From the NCBI GenBank assembly GCA_009823395.1, contig CM020514.1, positions 3,000,966 to 3,064,965 on the forward strand: a stretch of DNA of 64,000 nt, in the 5' to 3' direction. Positions 34,201-46,020 of the stretch are shown in pieces. The number at the start of each line of letters is the position of its first letter. Position 1 is the first letter of the stretch. The notes beneath the pieces were generated by a model. It made no database searches. It worked only from the letters and a program-made list of their open reading frames with translations, and was not told the DNA's origin. The position numbers were made by a program, and so were the translations under genes. This DNA comes from Thamnaconus septentrionalis (lineage: Eukaryota > Chordata > Actinopteri > Tetraodontiformes > Monacanthidae).

Positions 34201-37200
34201 AGCTTCTTAGCCTTGGATTCAGAGAATGATGACATCTCGTAACATTTGCCGTGTGACCGTGATTCTTTAAAGCCGTGAAAGTGCACGCTTTTGCAGTAAA
34301 CCACCAAATCTGACAGTGCCCGGGACAGTTTGGACTTTGGTTTCTACAAAAGAGGACAGCAGAATGCAGAGATTAGTAGAAAACAGCCATGAACCCTCAT
34401 CGACTTAAAAATAAAGAACACCACGGTCACATACACAGACTCACTAAAATATGGAAATATTATCTTTAAAAAAATTTGCCTATTTCACACAACTTTTAGA
34501 AAGCTGGAATTGCTTGAATTCAATGCTTTGTAGTTGCTCAATTTAAGTAATATTATAAAAGCAAGAAGAGACGATCAGTGAGGAGGAAAATAAAAGCATT
34601 TAATGCATGTGTGTTTGAAATCATCTAGTATCGGCGTCAGACCAGTTTGTCTTGAATCTGGTGCCCTGATGTCTGGACTCCAGTTTCCTGTCTCTGTTTG
34701 TAATCAAGTCCAGTCACTTCTGCCTTGATTCATTTTGTCAAATTCCTGTCTCCCAGAGTTTCACAGCCTAAGAAAACAGTTGAGCGAAAGTCACTCATCT
34801 CTCATGCTCTTCCTATGATTGTTGTGTTCACCTTTTGGCTCACGCAGTCAGCAGGAGGGTTTTCTGAGGACTCCGTCTCTCCGTTGGCCACGTCTTCGTC
34901 GTCGCTCACTTCATCGGCCAGGCTTTCATCCACACACTCTTCTAGACCGCCGATCTTTTTGGCCTTCAGCAAGATTTTCCCCTTCAGTTCCTGCATTTAA
35001 CAGCAACACAGATATTACGTGCAGTATTTTGTACAACCTGATTGGTTTTCAGATCTTCTTTTGAATCTTTTTGCATTGTTTAATTGATCTTCATTCCAAT
35101 ATAAAATCTGGAGAGTCTAGTCTGGCTTTGAATAGAGATAAACGCCTCTGGAATTGACTCCTCAGTTGTCACAAATATGGTCCGTCATCTTGCGAGTTGC
35201 TGCCGTCCAATCAAAGGCAGCGATGCACCACTCTTTGATTCTGGTGAGGCTCAATCCTCACTAGAATCAAAGTTAGAATTGATTGTCCTAAGAGCTCTAA
35301 TGGAGCAGAAGTTCTAATGCTGCTTTTAGATCAATAGCAGGGTGCAGATGAACATAAATATCTCATCAGCCTTTGAAATGTTAATGGTGCCTTAATGATA
35401 CAAGGTTGCGAACATCAAGTGCTTGCCAAACATATACTCATATGAGGAACATTTCAGTTATTTAGCCCCAAGAAGGGTGGCTGTTATATATGACCATCAG
35501 TCCTTTGCATGATTGGTTGTTGGGTATTTATTTACTTCACGTATGAGTTCCGTGCATCTGAGGTTTTCTGTTACTTCTCGGTGCCTTCAGGTTTTTGGAG
35601 ACAGCGGTTTTACCATTTAGACTAAGAAACTTGAAGCTCTTCCAGTTCTCTTCAGTTTCAGACGCATGAAATGAGAGCAATTTGCACGAACCTTCAAATG
35701 ATGAACTCGGGGCCAGTATAATTCACTGTGTTCTTTAACAAAAAATTTAATTAAGTTGGTAGAAAATAACTTCTGTGCAAGGACACGCCAATTTCTTTAC
35801 TTTGAGTGATAAAGTAGTTTCATTACAAGACAGGACCGACAAGGTTAGGAATATAAAACATTTTCTCTCTATTTCTGCAGTGCAAATCATTTCGAAATGT
35901 ATGCGCCTATTTGGCTTTTTCATTACTTCACTGCTTCCAGAATTTAAATTTTTTAGAGAGAACAATCACGTATTGTAAGTTATATTGACCTGTGGTGAAG
36001 GCAGCAGTTGAGGGATGGACCCATCCAGCAGGGTGCTCAGCAAAGTGTCACCCAGGATGTGAGTCAGGTGCTGGGCCATGACTGTCTGCTGCTCCACCCC
36101 ACAGTGATTCTCAATGGAAAGGATGACTGGGAAGTTTGATGCCTATCAGAGAAGAAGCAGAAGTTTCACAACAAGCGCTTTTCTTTTCAAACTTTTAGAG
36201 GAAAATGTTGAAGGGAATAAAAAAAGGAGCAAAGTGGGGACTTGGGAGAATGTAGGTCAGTCATGGATGATTACCAAACACTCCATCTCAAGCTTCACAC
36301 TTTCCACAAAGTCTGTTGGAAATGGAATATTATTCTAGTTGGCCTGCTGCGAAAAACCACATTCTTTTTCAGGTCAGTCAAATATATCTCCTCAAACGGG
36401 ATGAGACATTGGCTAAACCTCTTCTTCGCATACACTTGCCCCAAAATCTTACAAGCTTTAGTATTTATTTCACGTTTGATGATGTTTTACTCATTAAGAG
36501 AGAACAACTGTTCTCCTGCATACTGGAGAAGAAGAGTTCTGCGTAACTCGAGGGAACCGGCCAATCAACCGAACCTTAAAGGCATATTCCTTCAGCGTGG
36601 AAACGACGTCCTTGAAGAGAATCTTGGACGTCAGGGTGTGACCGTGGTACACGATGGGCTCCCCGTCGCTGCCGTCCCAGCAGTCCACCTCCACACAGCG
36701 GCAGCCTCTCTTCAAGGCTCTGTGTGCAAATGCAGCAAACAAAATAGATCAGTCGTTCAATCGCAGTTTTGTTTCGTTAAACCGTCTCAAATTTGAGTAC
36801 ACAAATGTGCATGTCTTCTGTGGACAAAACTAGTCACACTAGAAAATGGGGGGTTGGTGGGGGTAGTTTTTCAAAAACTATACATCGTGGGGAGTTCGGC
36901 CAATTGAGTATCATCCAAGTGAAGAGAGATGTGCACTTGGAAAACGCTGGAAGCATTTGGCAGAGTGATTTTTATTGTTATCCCGAGTGCTTCCTTCACG
37001 TATGCAGATCAATATTAAAGCATTATAATGACAGTGTTGCCGACTAATTTTGTCTCTAATTGGCTAACGTAAATAAACCTGTGTATTTGCGACAGCCTTT
37101 GATCAAGCCACACTCATTCTAAACCAGTGGCTCTCAACTGGTGGAGTCTCAGGACCCACATTGTTTTTTCCTTGTCATGGAGTCGCGACCTAAATTTATC

Positions 37201-40200
37201 CCACACAAATAAAAATGCTAGCCCACTTTCTACTATGTCTAGTAAAGAAATTGTTGAAATTATTGAATATGTATGTATATATATACTGTATATATATATG
37301 TATATATATATTTATATAAAAGAAAGAAAGAAAGAAAGAAAGGGGAACTTCCCACAAAGCCACCAGCTGAGAAACACGCTCTCCAAACCTTTTTGGCCTC
37401 TTATCACAAATAGGTGATATTGTATATAAACTGAATTGCTGCCGGAACTTTCCTCTGATTAAATGCTCGAACAAACGAACGGTGTGTGCGTGGTGGCTGC
37501 AGGTGCTCTCACTGGATGTAAGCCTCCAGACTGCTGTGGCCACGGAGCTGATCCTCCAGGAGATAGGTATTGTGGGAGGACGAGATGAAGTAGTGGCTGA
37601 GCGGTCGGCCCATGTCCTGATGAAGCTCGCGCAGCTCCGGCTTAAATACGGAGCCTTCCTGTGAGCAGAGGTACATCTGGAAGCCGTCGAATGACATGGC
37701 GTCTTTCTTTTTGGCTGCAAAAAGAGGGCCATGAATGTGACTCACTGGCTTTCTAATCAAATCAAATCAAATTTTATTTATAAAGCACTTTCCATACAAA
37801 AAAAAAAAAGCAACACAAAGTGCTGATTATATCCATGACAGTCAGGATCACTCCTGACTGGTGTTGTCAAAAATATTGATATATCGATATTTTCTCGATA
37901 CCGAAGATTAAAAACAATACGATATGACTTCTCCGTAGTATCGAAACCTCCGCGGCTGCTAGTATCGAAAATCGTATCGAAAATCAATATTTCCCCAAAT
38001 ATGGTATCGAGGTCTGAAATCCAGTATCGTGACAACACTACTCCCGACAATGATTAAAACCGTCTATCGCAGCAAATGGTACACAATTTCTGCTCCACTC
38101 AACAATGCTCTTGATTTCACAAGCAGCATGTTGCATGGATACTGTGAAAGCACAGATCAATGTATGACAGTCATCTTTGAATAGATCTGAGCGGGGAAGC
38201 TGTTGATATGATCAGTGGGTTGTCAACCCGAGTCATTCGCATGAATTGCGTAATGAATTACACAATCTCAAAGTGCAGTGGAGCAGCTTCACACAATGCA
38301 TTGTCCAAAAAAACACAAGCATAACATTTTGTTTAGCATTAAATATTTACTACTGAAAGATTGAATAGATATTCGTTGCCACGTCCAGCCTGTGTCTCTG
38401 AGGTCATTATGATGCGTTCCAGCTGTCTTTACTCTACCTGTGTCAGAGGGTTCGTAGCGGGCGATTAGCTCCGGAGCGTGCTTGGAACTTTGCTCTCCCT
38501 CCTGTTGCTCAATCCTCAGGAAGTTCTCGAGTTCATCCAACAGTAACTTCTCACCGTCTGCGGAGTAGTCCTGGAACACCTTCCACACCTCATCCCTCTG
38601 TGTCAGCATCTTATAGAATTGGACAAACTGCTCGATTTCCAAGGAGCCACTCTCAGACTTGTCAGCCATCTGCGCAAATAAGGCAGAGCTTGGTTTCTTT
38701 TCTTTTCTTTCCTTTTTTTGCATTTTGTAAATCTTTTCGCATTTGCAGTCATGGTATATTTCCCGCCCACTTTAGCGGGGGCTCACCGTGAAAAGGTGCA
38801 GAGCATGGTCCTCATTCATGTCCACGTTCATCATCTTCAGCAATGTCCGCACCTCCTTAAAAGTCATCTTGCCGTCTTTGTTTTTGTCCGCTTTCTGAAA
38901 CCAGTCCCAGACCCACCTGAGATGATGCTAAGGGCAACAGTCAGTAAGAAAAGAAAAAAAAAAAAGAGCCTCAAGACTTTTTGAAGTCCTCCAGTATGAC
39001 AAGAAACGCTAGAGAGCACGCATTTCCAATTCAAAGGATACTGATCCAGCCTCTCCTTCTCATCCATGGTTTGAGTCTTGTGAATCAGCTTCCGAACCCC
39101 GAGGACCCAGGCCTGAGCCTCCTCCGCTGACTCTGCCACGAGGTCCAGGTTTCCTTGGCGTCCGTGGAACACCAGCGTGAAGCAGAGTTCAGCGGGAAAC
39201 TCCTCGGCGATGCTCAGCAGAACCTCCGATTGGTGGCCTTCGCGCACGGCCTCCACTTCGCTGATGGAGACTGAGACATTGGTTTTGGTGGTTCATGGTT
39301 AATGTGGTAATGTGGTGTTTTTACAACACTGCTCGGAATCACACTCATTTCACCGATACAAGCCCACAGAAAACAACCACGATACAATAAACATTTTAGC
39401 TTGTCTATTTCATCCATATATGTATGTGTTTAAGAAGATGAAAATTATAGCCCTTTTTTATTTGAAATTGTAACACTGAACTTGACTTAATCCAGTTGGG
39501 AAGTATTAGGGAGTAATTCATGGGAGTACAGTTATAATTATAGTCATAATTATCACTGTTATTTCTATTGAATTATTATGAGAACCTGTTTTTTGTCATT
39601 TATTTAAAAACATTAATCCTAAATCTTTTTATGATGTTTTGTGACATGTTTTAGTCTATTATATTTGGGTCAATTAGTTAAAAATCCTACATCCAAAAGT
39701 ATTAGAATAGTATGAGAAAAGTTCAATATTTCTTATGAGAGGATGAATAGGAAAAGACTGTCGGTATGAAGTTGTGCAGAAAACCGTGGCACATGGCGGT
39801 TCTCTGTGAACTGGCTCTTCTCAACACATTCATGGGAAGTTGGCTTGAGAGGGAACCAGGAGGAACATCAGTGGCGTTGTTTGGCGAAAGACAAAAGCAA
39901 CTGGACATGAGTTTTAGCGGTAGAAAAAAAGTGTTTGTGACAGATTAAAGTTCCTTTTTTTTGGATTCCATTTGAAAATCAATTCCAGTGTCTGGAAAAG
40001 AGTGGTGTTGCACAGAGTTTCCACACTTTGCAGCCGTCTCCCCGGAGCCTCCTCCAGAGGCTTCCTGTCTGTCTGCAGACAGGCGTTATGGAGGTGATGA
40101 TTTCCTTCTCCACTGGGACTGTGTGCCTGCTCACTAGTCTGAGCTGAGAGGGGTGTGTTGCAAGACCGAAACACCAAATGACCGCAAGGATGCAAGACTG

Positions 40201-41044
40201 ACTGCGTGTCTGAGTTGCCACCCAAAGGGTGTACATAAAGAACCAGAATCACTTACATATTAATTCATGCAATATGAGCCCAAATGAGCCCATTATGTGC
40301 CATAACGAATATATTTTTCTGAATCCTGACAGATATACATTCAACAGTGCTTTGATACTTTCAAACTGTATTCCGCCTCTCCTTCTAAATTGGTCCTCAT
40401 GTTTTCTGCAGACTCTGATATCCATATGCATTAGGTCACCAGTTTAATCTAAACCTTTGCCAGAAGAAAGTAACAAAAGTCACCAAAAGTAACATTTTAT
40501 CTATGTTGCATAAGAAGTGCCCTTTTTTTTAATGGTTCTTATTGTTTTACACTTGATATAATGACAATGATTTAAATAATGATTAGATGAGATTATTTTA
40601 GATTAGATTAGGTCAGATTAGATTAAGTAATTAACAAATTAATTATGTCACTTCTGAACTGCAATAACTTATGCATTTTCGTGACAGGCATTGATGCATA
40701 TGAGCACATTGTAGGACCTACATGTAGAATGGCCTCTTCCTGCCCACCTGGACTTGTACCAGACGGTCAAGCCGTCTTCCAGGAGGCGGAAATGTCGCTG
40801 TTTCTTCCACGAGCGGGATTTGACCTTCCTCAGAGTGGAGCCTGCCATCATCACCTTGACATGGTGATCGTCTTGGATACCTGTTAAAATAATAACAATA
40901 ATGATAAAAAATAGTCAATGATACTCCCAAGAGGGCTGGTGAGGAGGCTTCAGCTACTTTGAGTGGTTTTGATTTTGCTGACAATCAAATAAAGTTGAGA
41001 TGAGTAACAAATAGTTTTGACTCACGTGAGCTTCCAGGATCCAT
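31220..41044 (-). CDS. plcd4: Phospholipase C delta 4
   Basis: Fifteen coding exons: 41044-41026, 40880-40722, 39270-39042, 38916-38787, 38669-38438, 37714-37513, 36719-36575, 36142-35990, 34990-34832, 34343-34187, 34027-33911, 32770-32592, 31971-31839, 31558-31409 and 31332-31220 (stop TAA). Total 2277 nt, 758 aa (human PLCD4 has 762). The enzyme cleaves PtdIns(4,5)P2 to IP3 and diacylglycerol and is calcium-dependent. Domains in order: PH domain with the basic strand [19 protein letters not shown]-hands (EF1 [12 protein letters not shown] complete; EF2 [12 protein letters not shown] with Gln at position 12); X box with [31 protein letters not shown] and ILSIENHC, so the catalytic His pair and calcium ligands are present; acidic linker; Y box with [15 protein letters not shown]2 domain opening [14 protein letters not shown]1 or PLCD3 are alternatives by family, but its place beside ZNF142 and the wording favour PLCD4. 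Exon 1 contributes only 19 coding bases. A 5' UTR exon is likely near 45560. Confidence 0.94.
31735..31761. repeat. (GATA)n microsatellite
   Basis: Tandem GATA units in the PLCD4 intron between exons 13 and 14. Confidence 0.9.
32900..33090. repeat. Dispersed teleost repeat in PLCD4 intron
   Basis: Phrases such as GTTTATCGCAGATCCCAACA, ATTTAGAATCCTCTTCGGAC and CAGAGAAAACCCACACACATC are degraded versions of a very common fish intergenic repeat ending in text about exact position and header labels. Recognised from memory. Confidence 0.5.
33777..33822. repeat. Perfect 22-bp-arm palindrome with 2-bp spacer
   Basis: The left arm at 33777-33798 (TTGCATGTGAGATAAAG then CTAGC) is the exact reverse complement of the right arm at 33801-33822, with only GA between. 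It lies in the PLCD4 intron between coding exons 11 and 12, about 90 bp from exon 11. It could extrude a cruciform in DNA, or a hairpin in the pre-mRNA. Confidence 0.95.
37125..37378. mobile_element. hAT-type element, CAGTGG family, copy 2 (PLCD4 intron)
   Basis: The left end CAGTGGCTCTCAACTGGTGG and right end CCACCAGCTGAGAAACACG are inverted repeats, homologous to the element at 30678. A (TA)n and an (AAAG)n tract (37320-37342) sit inside. I could not define a clean target duplication. Confidence 0.65.
37758..37830. repeat. LINE/SINE-tail-like repeat
   Basis: Tandem ATCAA units followed by ATTTTATTTATAAAGCACTTT resemble the 3' tail of fish L2/Rex-type retroposons. No head region was found. 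Confidence 0.5.
37859..38040. mobile_element. 182-bp hAT-type MITE with near-perfect target duplication
   Basis: The ends TGGTGTTGTC and GACAACACTA are inverted repeats at 9 of 10 bases. The flanks CTCCTGAC (37851-37858) and CTCCCGAC (38041-38048) match at 7 of 8. The interior is rich in ATCGATA/TATCGA words. It lies in the PLCD4 intron between exons 5 and 6. Confidence 0.85.
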
Positions 41045-41070
41045 CCTTGGTTCACACCATTGGAGATACA
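41045..41070 (-). other. plcd4: 5' UTR part of PLCD4 exon with splice acceptor
   Basis: On the minus strand TTTTCTGTTCAG precedes 41070, a good acceptor, so the exon carrying the start codon has 26 bases of 5' UTR. A matching strong donor is at 45560/45559. Confidence 0.6.
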
Positions 41071-42837
41071 CTGAACAGAAAATTAAAATGTCAGTGGGGT
41101 GTTTTTTTTTCACATTTAAGAACTGAAAATTAAAATCAAATTTGCTTGAAGGAATATTTTCTAACCTCAACGGCAATAACATCGTGACAATTTTATTTAT
41201 TTTAATTCTTATTATTTGTTTTTCCTTTCCATTCCTTTTTCATTGTGACATACGTGATTGTAGTTGCACTATGTTTCCTGATAGGCACGTTCTGCATTTT
41301 TTTTATGCACCAGCACTTGTGCTGTTGCTATTGTTGACCATTCTGAGGAGGAAGGAAATGAAACGGTATTCAGCGGCTGGCGTCAAGACAAACTCCCCAA
41401 TGGGGAAAATAAAGTAAATCTGTATTGTGTTGTACAGGACACTTTTTTTTTGTAGGTCTTTTACAAATTGCTATATACACAAGTACTGAGTTTCCTCTCT
41501 ACACATGTAGAACCTGTTGGTTTTGGAGATTGAAACTATATTCTATGCTCTACATGCTGGCTGATGCAGCAGTGAGACGTTTGTTGTGACGAACTTTACA
41601 TTTCTTTTCATTAGAATCCAATCAGGTGGCAGAGCTCAGTCACTCGGAAGTTCAGAAATACTGCCGTCCTCCTCAGTACAACAACTTCCTTGACAGTGCC
41701 TAAGCCTCAGGGTTGGGTTTTGGCATACCTTTTTTCCCTGTTTTAGTAGATTTGTTATATTATACTTCTTTTATTTAGAGTTCCATTCCATGTTCTCTGT
41801 ATTTTTCCCTTACTTCTTTTTGTTTTTGCAGGCCGGTAATCAACCCAGATCCGGAATGCTTTGGTTGGTTGTTTTGGCCTTGGGCCACCCTGTAGCTATC
41901 TTTAGTTTGAGACGTCATTGTTTTTTGTATGAGTAGTTATACTTTGTGTGTGTTTTGTTTTTTAAACCTGTGACTGTTGAAACTAATTCCGAGTTGAGGA
42001 AGGTGGAACCAACGTTCAGCTCATGACACAATTCAATCAAAATCAAAAAGTAGCTCAAGCTGCTAACTGTTGTTCCTCAGCCCAAAAAGCTTGTCCACGA
42101 CTGCCCTTGCAAATAAAGTGCATATCCAACAATCTCAGCAGTCTGTGTTCACGACTGTCCAGCCTATCAGAACGCAAGAATGGATGTAGCGATTTTTTTT
42201 CTCATGTAACTTCAACTAATCTACTTAGTCTATAAAGTGCCTGAAGACATCTAATCATGCTGATGTGGGCACTTATAAGACAACATTTGGCCTGCATGTA
42301 TTTTCAGCCTGCAGTGAGTCATCTGACTTGATAGATGGTGATTCTGCATAAGTGCAGGTTATCATGTTTCATAAAAAAACAACAACGTCCTTGCGTCGAC
42401 AAAAACGCAACTAAGTAAAACGAGGTATAGTGTGCGTTACATCTTGTCCATTAAGTTATAGGGACTCTCTCCTCGACAAGCAGCTACTAATAAGCGAGGC
42501 ACATCTTTCCCAAGGCATTGAGCATGACGAAGAGCAGGAGACTGACGCGTGACAGTTTGCAGCTGAGGGCGACATCACAAAGAAGGAGCACAGTAGACTG
42601 ACCAGAGCCTCAGAAACTACAGGCGTGATTGAGGTGAAAGGTCTCAGATCGGCCCTCATGTCCAGCGTGCAACAACGGACAAGATGAGGTGTGTCCGGTA
42701 GAAGTGGAATGCAAAGGGTTCGCAGCAGAACGTTAACTTTTGCTCAGAGTGCCTGTGTTTCAGGAAAAGAATGTTTAGGAGGCGTCAACTCAATGGTTGA
42801 CAATCCCAAAAATATCTTGGGAGAAAACATTAAAAGT
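41071..42837. other. Probable PLCD4 5' intron; no gene seen
   Basis: Unique-looking AT-rich DNA. Open frames here show no family resemblance and no paired splice sites. Confidence 0.5.
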
Positions 42838-43775
42838 TAAGTGAGTTATATTTGGAGATGTTGAAGAAGAAACAGCGATATCAAGTTGTTACATATTGTC
42901 GTACTCGAGATTGGTCTTGGTCTCAAGACCACTTTTGAAGGGTCTCGGTCTTGTCTCGGTCTCGGATTTGAAGGACTCTGGATTTTTGATCAAGACCGGT
43001 CAAGACTCAGCCAACACTACAATGACTGATAATAACGGAAAAGAATCCAGCTGCTGCAGTTTCACGCCCTGTTTGTGACCACCAGAGTGACACACTCCCT
43101 TTTTCCTAGTTAGTTTATTTTTAATTTTATGAAGCAAAGTTGTTCTTTGGAAAATGGTTCAAAATAGTTGGCAAAGTAGCAAAATGTTGAAGAAAATTAT
43201 AAAAAAGAGACCTTGCTGAAAAGAGATGTTGCTGTTAGATTTAGAAGTGAACTTAAATTGAAGAAATATACAGGTCATCTTCTTCTGTTTCTGTTGTCTT
43301 TGATATATAAAATCTTGGTCTTGTCTTGGTCTCGAACCCCTAATGTCTTGGTCTTGTCATGATCTCAATACTCTCTAGTCTTGATAATGTCTTGGCCTCG
43401 GTTAGTGCAGTCTTGACTACACTATTACATATTAGATTGCAGAGTCTTTAACTTCCCCCGCCCCCTCAACTTGCCAGTGAACTACTGTGGCCTTTGCACC
43501 CAAACCTGGATACCTTGTCCGCCTTCGTCTTCGTTGGTACTTACAAAACGTGCTGTCAGGCAGCTGGATTGTCCACATGGGGCTTCCTTAGAAATATGGT
43601 GGTGCAAGATGGCAGCTAACTGGGAGCAAGAACCTTGATTAAATGTAAATAAGAACTGTTCTATGGGTAGGAAAATCGAATTGCTTTTATTGTCCTGCGA
43701 ATACACACTCTTTTATTAATGTATTTATGGGTAGTATATTAAGCTTTTACCAATCTAAAAATCTGAAATCAAGCC
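42838..43775. mobile_element. Family R transposon, copy C, interrupted
   Basis: It begins GTGAGTTATATTTGGAGATG and runs to TTACCAATCTAAAAATC and AATCAAGCCAGACAG, where the right end decays. Inner phrases match copies A and B. The element at 42897-43424 is inserted near its left side. Confidence 0.7.
42897..43424. mobile_element. GGTCTTGG-rich element with perfect 8-bp target duplication, nested in family R
   Basis: It opens TGTCGTACTCGAGATTGG and closes GTCTTGACTACACTA, with dispersed GGTCTCGG/GTCTTGG words throughout. The direct repeat TTACATAT at 42889-42896 and 43425-43432 is exact, and the empty target is readable in family R copy A as GGTTACATTTTAG. No coding capacity. Confidence 0.8.
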
Positions 43776-44205
43776 AGACAGAATTGTACAATGGGGATGG
43801 GGTGGGGAGTTGCGGAGAGGGGGCGGCATTGACAGAATACAAATCGTCTTGACGAGAGGGAGAATCTGAAGTTCCTGAATAAGGCAGCAGAGTGTGTGAG
43901 GTCTTTAACGTCTAACCACCACCTTTAGCGATATTTTAGGGTTGTCCAAGCTGATTTCAGGGGTGGCCAGTGCCAACCCGGACTCCCCTCTGACTCCGCC
44001 TCTGCGCACTGGACCTTTAACTGAGGCAGCACCAGCGTCGTCTCTATGTAGTTTTCCTCTACGGAGTGCCAGTGTTGTTGAAGGTGGCCAAGCTACGAAG
44101 AGCCACGTCATGATCGCTGAAATTTGTTGGCAGCACGAAGGGGCGTGATGAGAAATAATGTTCCGCCCGTGGCTGGCTCAGCTTAGCTACCACCGCACTC
44201 GTCCT

Positions 44206-44635
44206 CAGAGGTGGGAAATAACAAGGTACAAATACTTTGTTACTGTACTTAAGTAGATTTTTCCCGTATCTGACTTTTTACCTCTACTCCCCACATTTGA
44301 ACACAAATATATGTACTTTCTACTCTTTGTATTAGGAAAAAGGTTTAAAGGTTTAGGGAAGACACAACATGCCGTTGTGTAGGTAGTTCAATATAACAGT
44401 GGAATATTTCTTAGTGGGAGATTATTTTATTATTTTCATTTAAGATCTTTCATTAATGGCAAAAAATATATATATTCACTTTCTACTTGAGTATGTTTCA
44501 GAAATTGCACTTTATTACTTTTATCTGAGCAAAAGAGCTGAATCAGTACTTTTACTTTTATCGGAGTTGTTTTTTTTTTTACATGAATAACTATACTTTT
44601 GTACTTCAGTACAGAATGTAAATACTTTTACAAGG
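44206..44635. mobile_element. hAT-like element fragment (CAGAGGTGGG end)
   Basis: The left end CAGAGGTGGGAAATAACAAGG followed by TACTTTGTTACTG and repeated ACTTTTAC/GTACTT words is typical of a common fish hAT family. The complementary right end is missing, so the copy is truncated or decayed. Confidence 0.6.
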
Positions 44636-45559
44636 TGCTCGGGTGCTATCTGCCAAACTGTGCTAAACCGCTATCTGTGCGCTTTGCTGATAAACACGGA
44701 TCAAGCGCACTTGAAGGGAAGGAAAAATCTTCTCCAGTTTCCATGTCTGTGTCGCCTCGCGTGACCCTCCCTCCTTTCCTCTCATTGTCTCCTGAAACAA
44801 CAAGATCATCTGCTGACTTTCACAACAGACCCCCTCCATGCCCAATGTGTGCCTTTTTTGTATTGTATCCTTAACATTTTGTGACTGATGTGATGCAAGT
44901 AGTGAAGAGAGAGATGGGGGATGGGGGGGTTATTTTCCGTACCTCTCCGCTGCCAAGGCTGTACACAGTCTCCCGGTGATTTTTTTTTTTTCCGACAAAG
45001 TTCTACAGACCCGAATTGAACTCAAACTCTCCCTTCATACTTCCACATCCAGAGTCGGGCCGCTGGATACTTTATTTCTGCGGCTTCACTGTCTTGGAGG
45101 GCCGGGCGGGATGAGTCACACATGGCACACAAGAATTTCACTGAGCACACGAACAAATTAACACATGACTAATACGGCGTAAATAACCAGCAGGATTGGA
45201 TAAGACACTCGTGAAAGTCATGCAAACCAGCAGCCTTTGCACTTCGGCCCCTTCTCTTCAGTCTGATCTGGAATATGGTTTGCTCTTAGCACTGACATAT
45301 TACGGATTTTTTCATATATATATATCCTGCTATACACAAAGAATTTAACAAACATGTGGTCAGACAGCCAAAGAAATGCAGAGAACTCCGCGCCGCGGCT
45401 GGGAAGGGTGTTTTTGTGCACAGCAAATTAGAACCAGAGGTGGTGGTGTGAGTCACAAAGGCATCATCTGGGCTCTGTGGCAGCATCCATAGAAAGAAAC
45501 AGGATTTTTTTTTTTTTTTTTTTTGACTTGCTTTCTTGGAAAAATGCAGTTGTACTCAC
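44636..45559. other. Intergenic or intronic DNA upstream of PLCD4
   Basis: No exon recognised. Short open frames only. It contains a T-run at 45505-45522. Confidence 0.45.
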
Positions 45560-46020
45560 CCCAAAAATAGATGTCACGGTCCTGGCTGTTCTTCAGAAGA
45601 CAGCTCCGTCACAGAGGGACTCCGGCTGTGGAGGTGGAAGGACCCCACGGTCGTTTCTCTCCCCCTCAAGAGAAGGAGAGAGCGCAAGGACTGTTAGCTG
45701 AGCTCAGATCTTTAGGGGGAAAAAAAAACCAACCATAAGGAGAGACAGGGAGTACTTGAAGGGGAAATCAGGCTCTGCCTCCTTTTCCCCTGCCCCTCCC
45801 CTCTCCGCACTCGGAGTAATTTGATTCCCTGGTCACTGCTGCCGCACACAGGCTGCTACAGTGCGTTCCCGCCCTCCTCCCGCCTCCCTCACAGGCTCTC
45901 TTCCTTCCTTTGGTGCCACTCCCTCGCTCAGCATCCGTGGACACTCCTCGTCCACTGCCCCCTCCCTCCTCCTCCCTCCCTCCCCCCCTCCCTCGCTGTT
46001 CGCCTCCACGCCATCTCTGC
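45560..46020 (-). promoter_or_regulatory. plcd4: Candidate PLCD4 non-coding first exon and promoter, pyrimidine-rich
   Basis: On the minus strand GGG followed by gtgagtaca at 45559 is a strong splice donor with no coding frame needed before it, in phase with the 5' UTR acceptor at 41070. Upstream, 45770-46015 is extremely C/T-rich on the plus strand (CTCC and CCCT runs) and more GC-rich than its surroundings, as often seen at promoters. This pairing is inferred from splice signals only. Confidence 0.4.
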
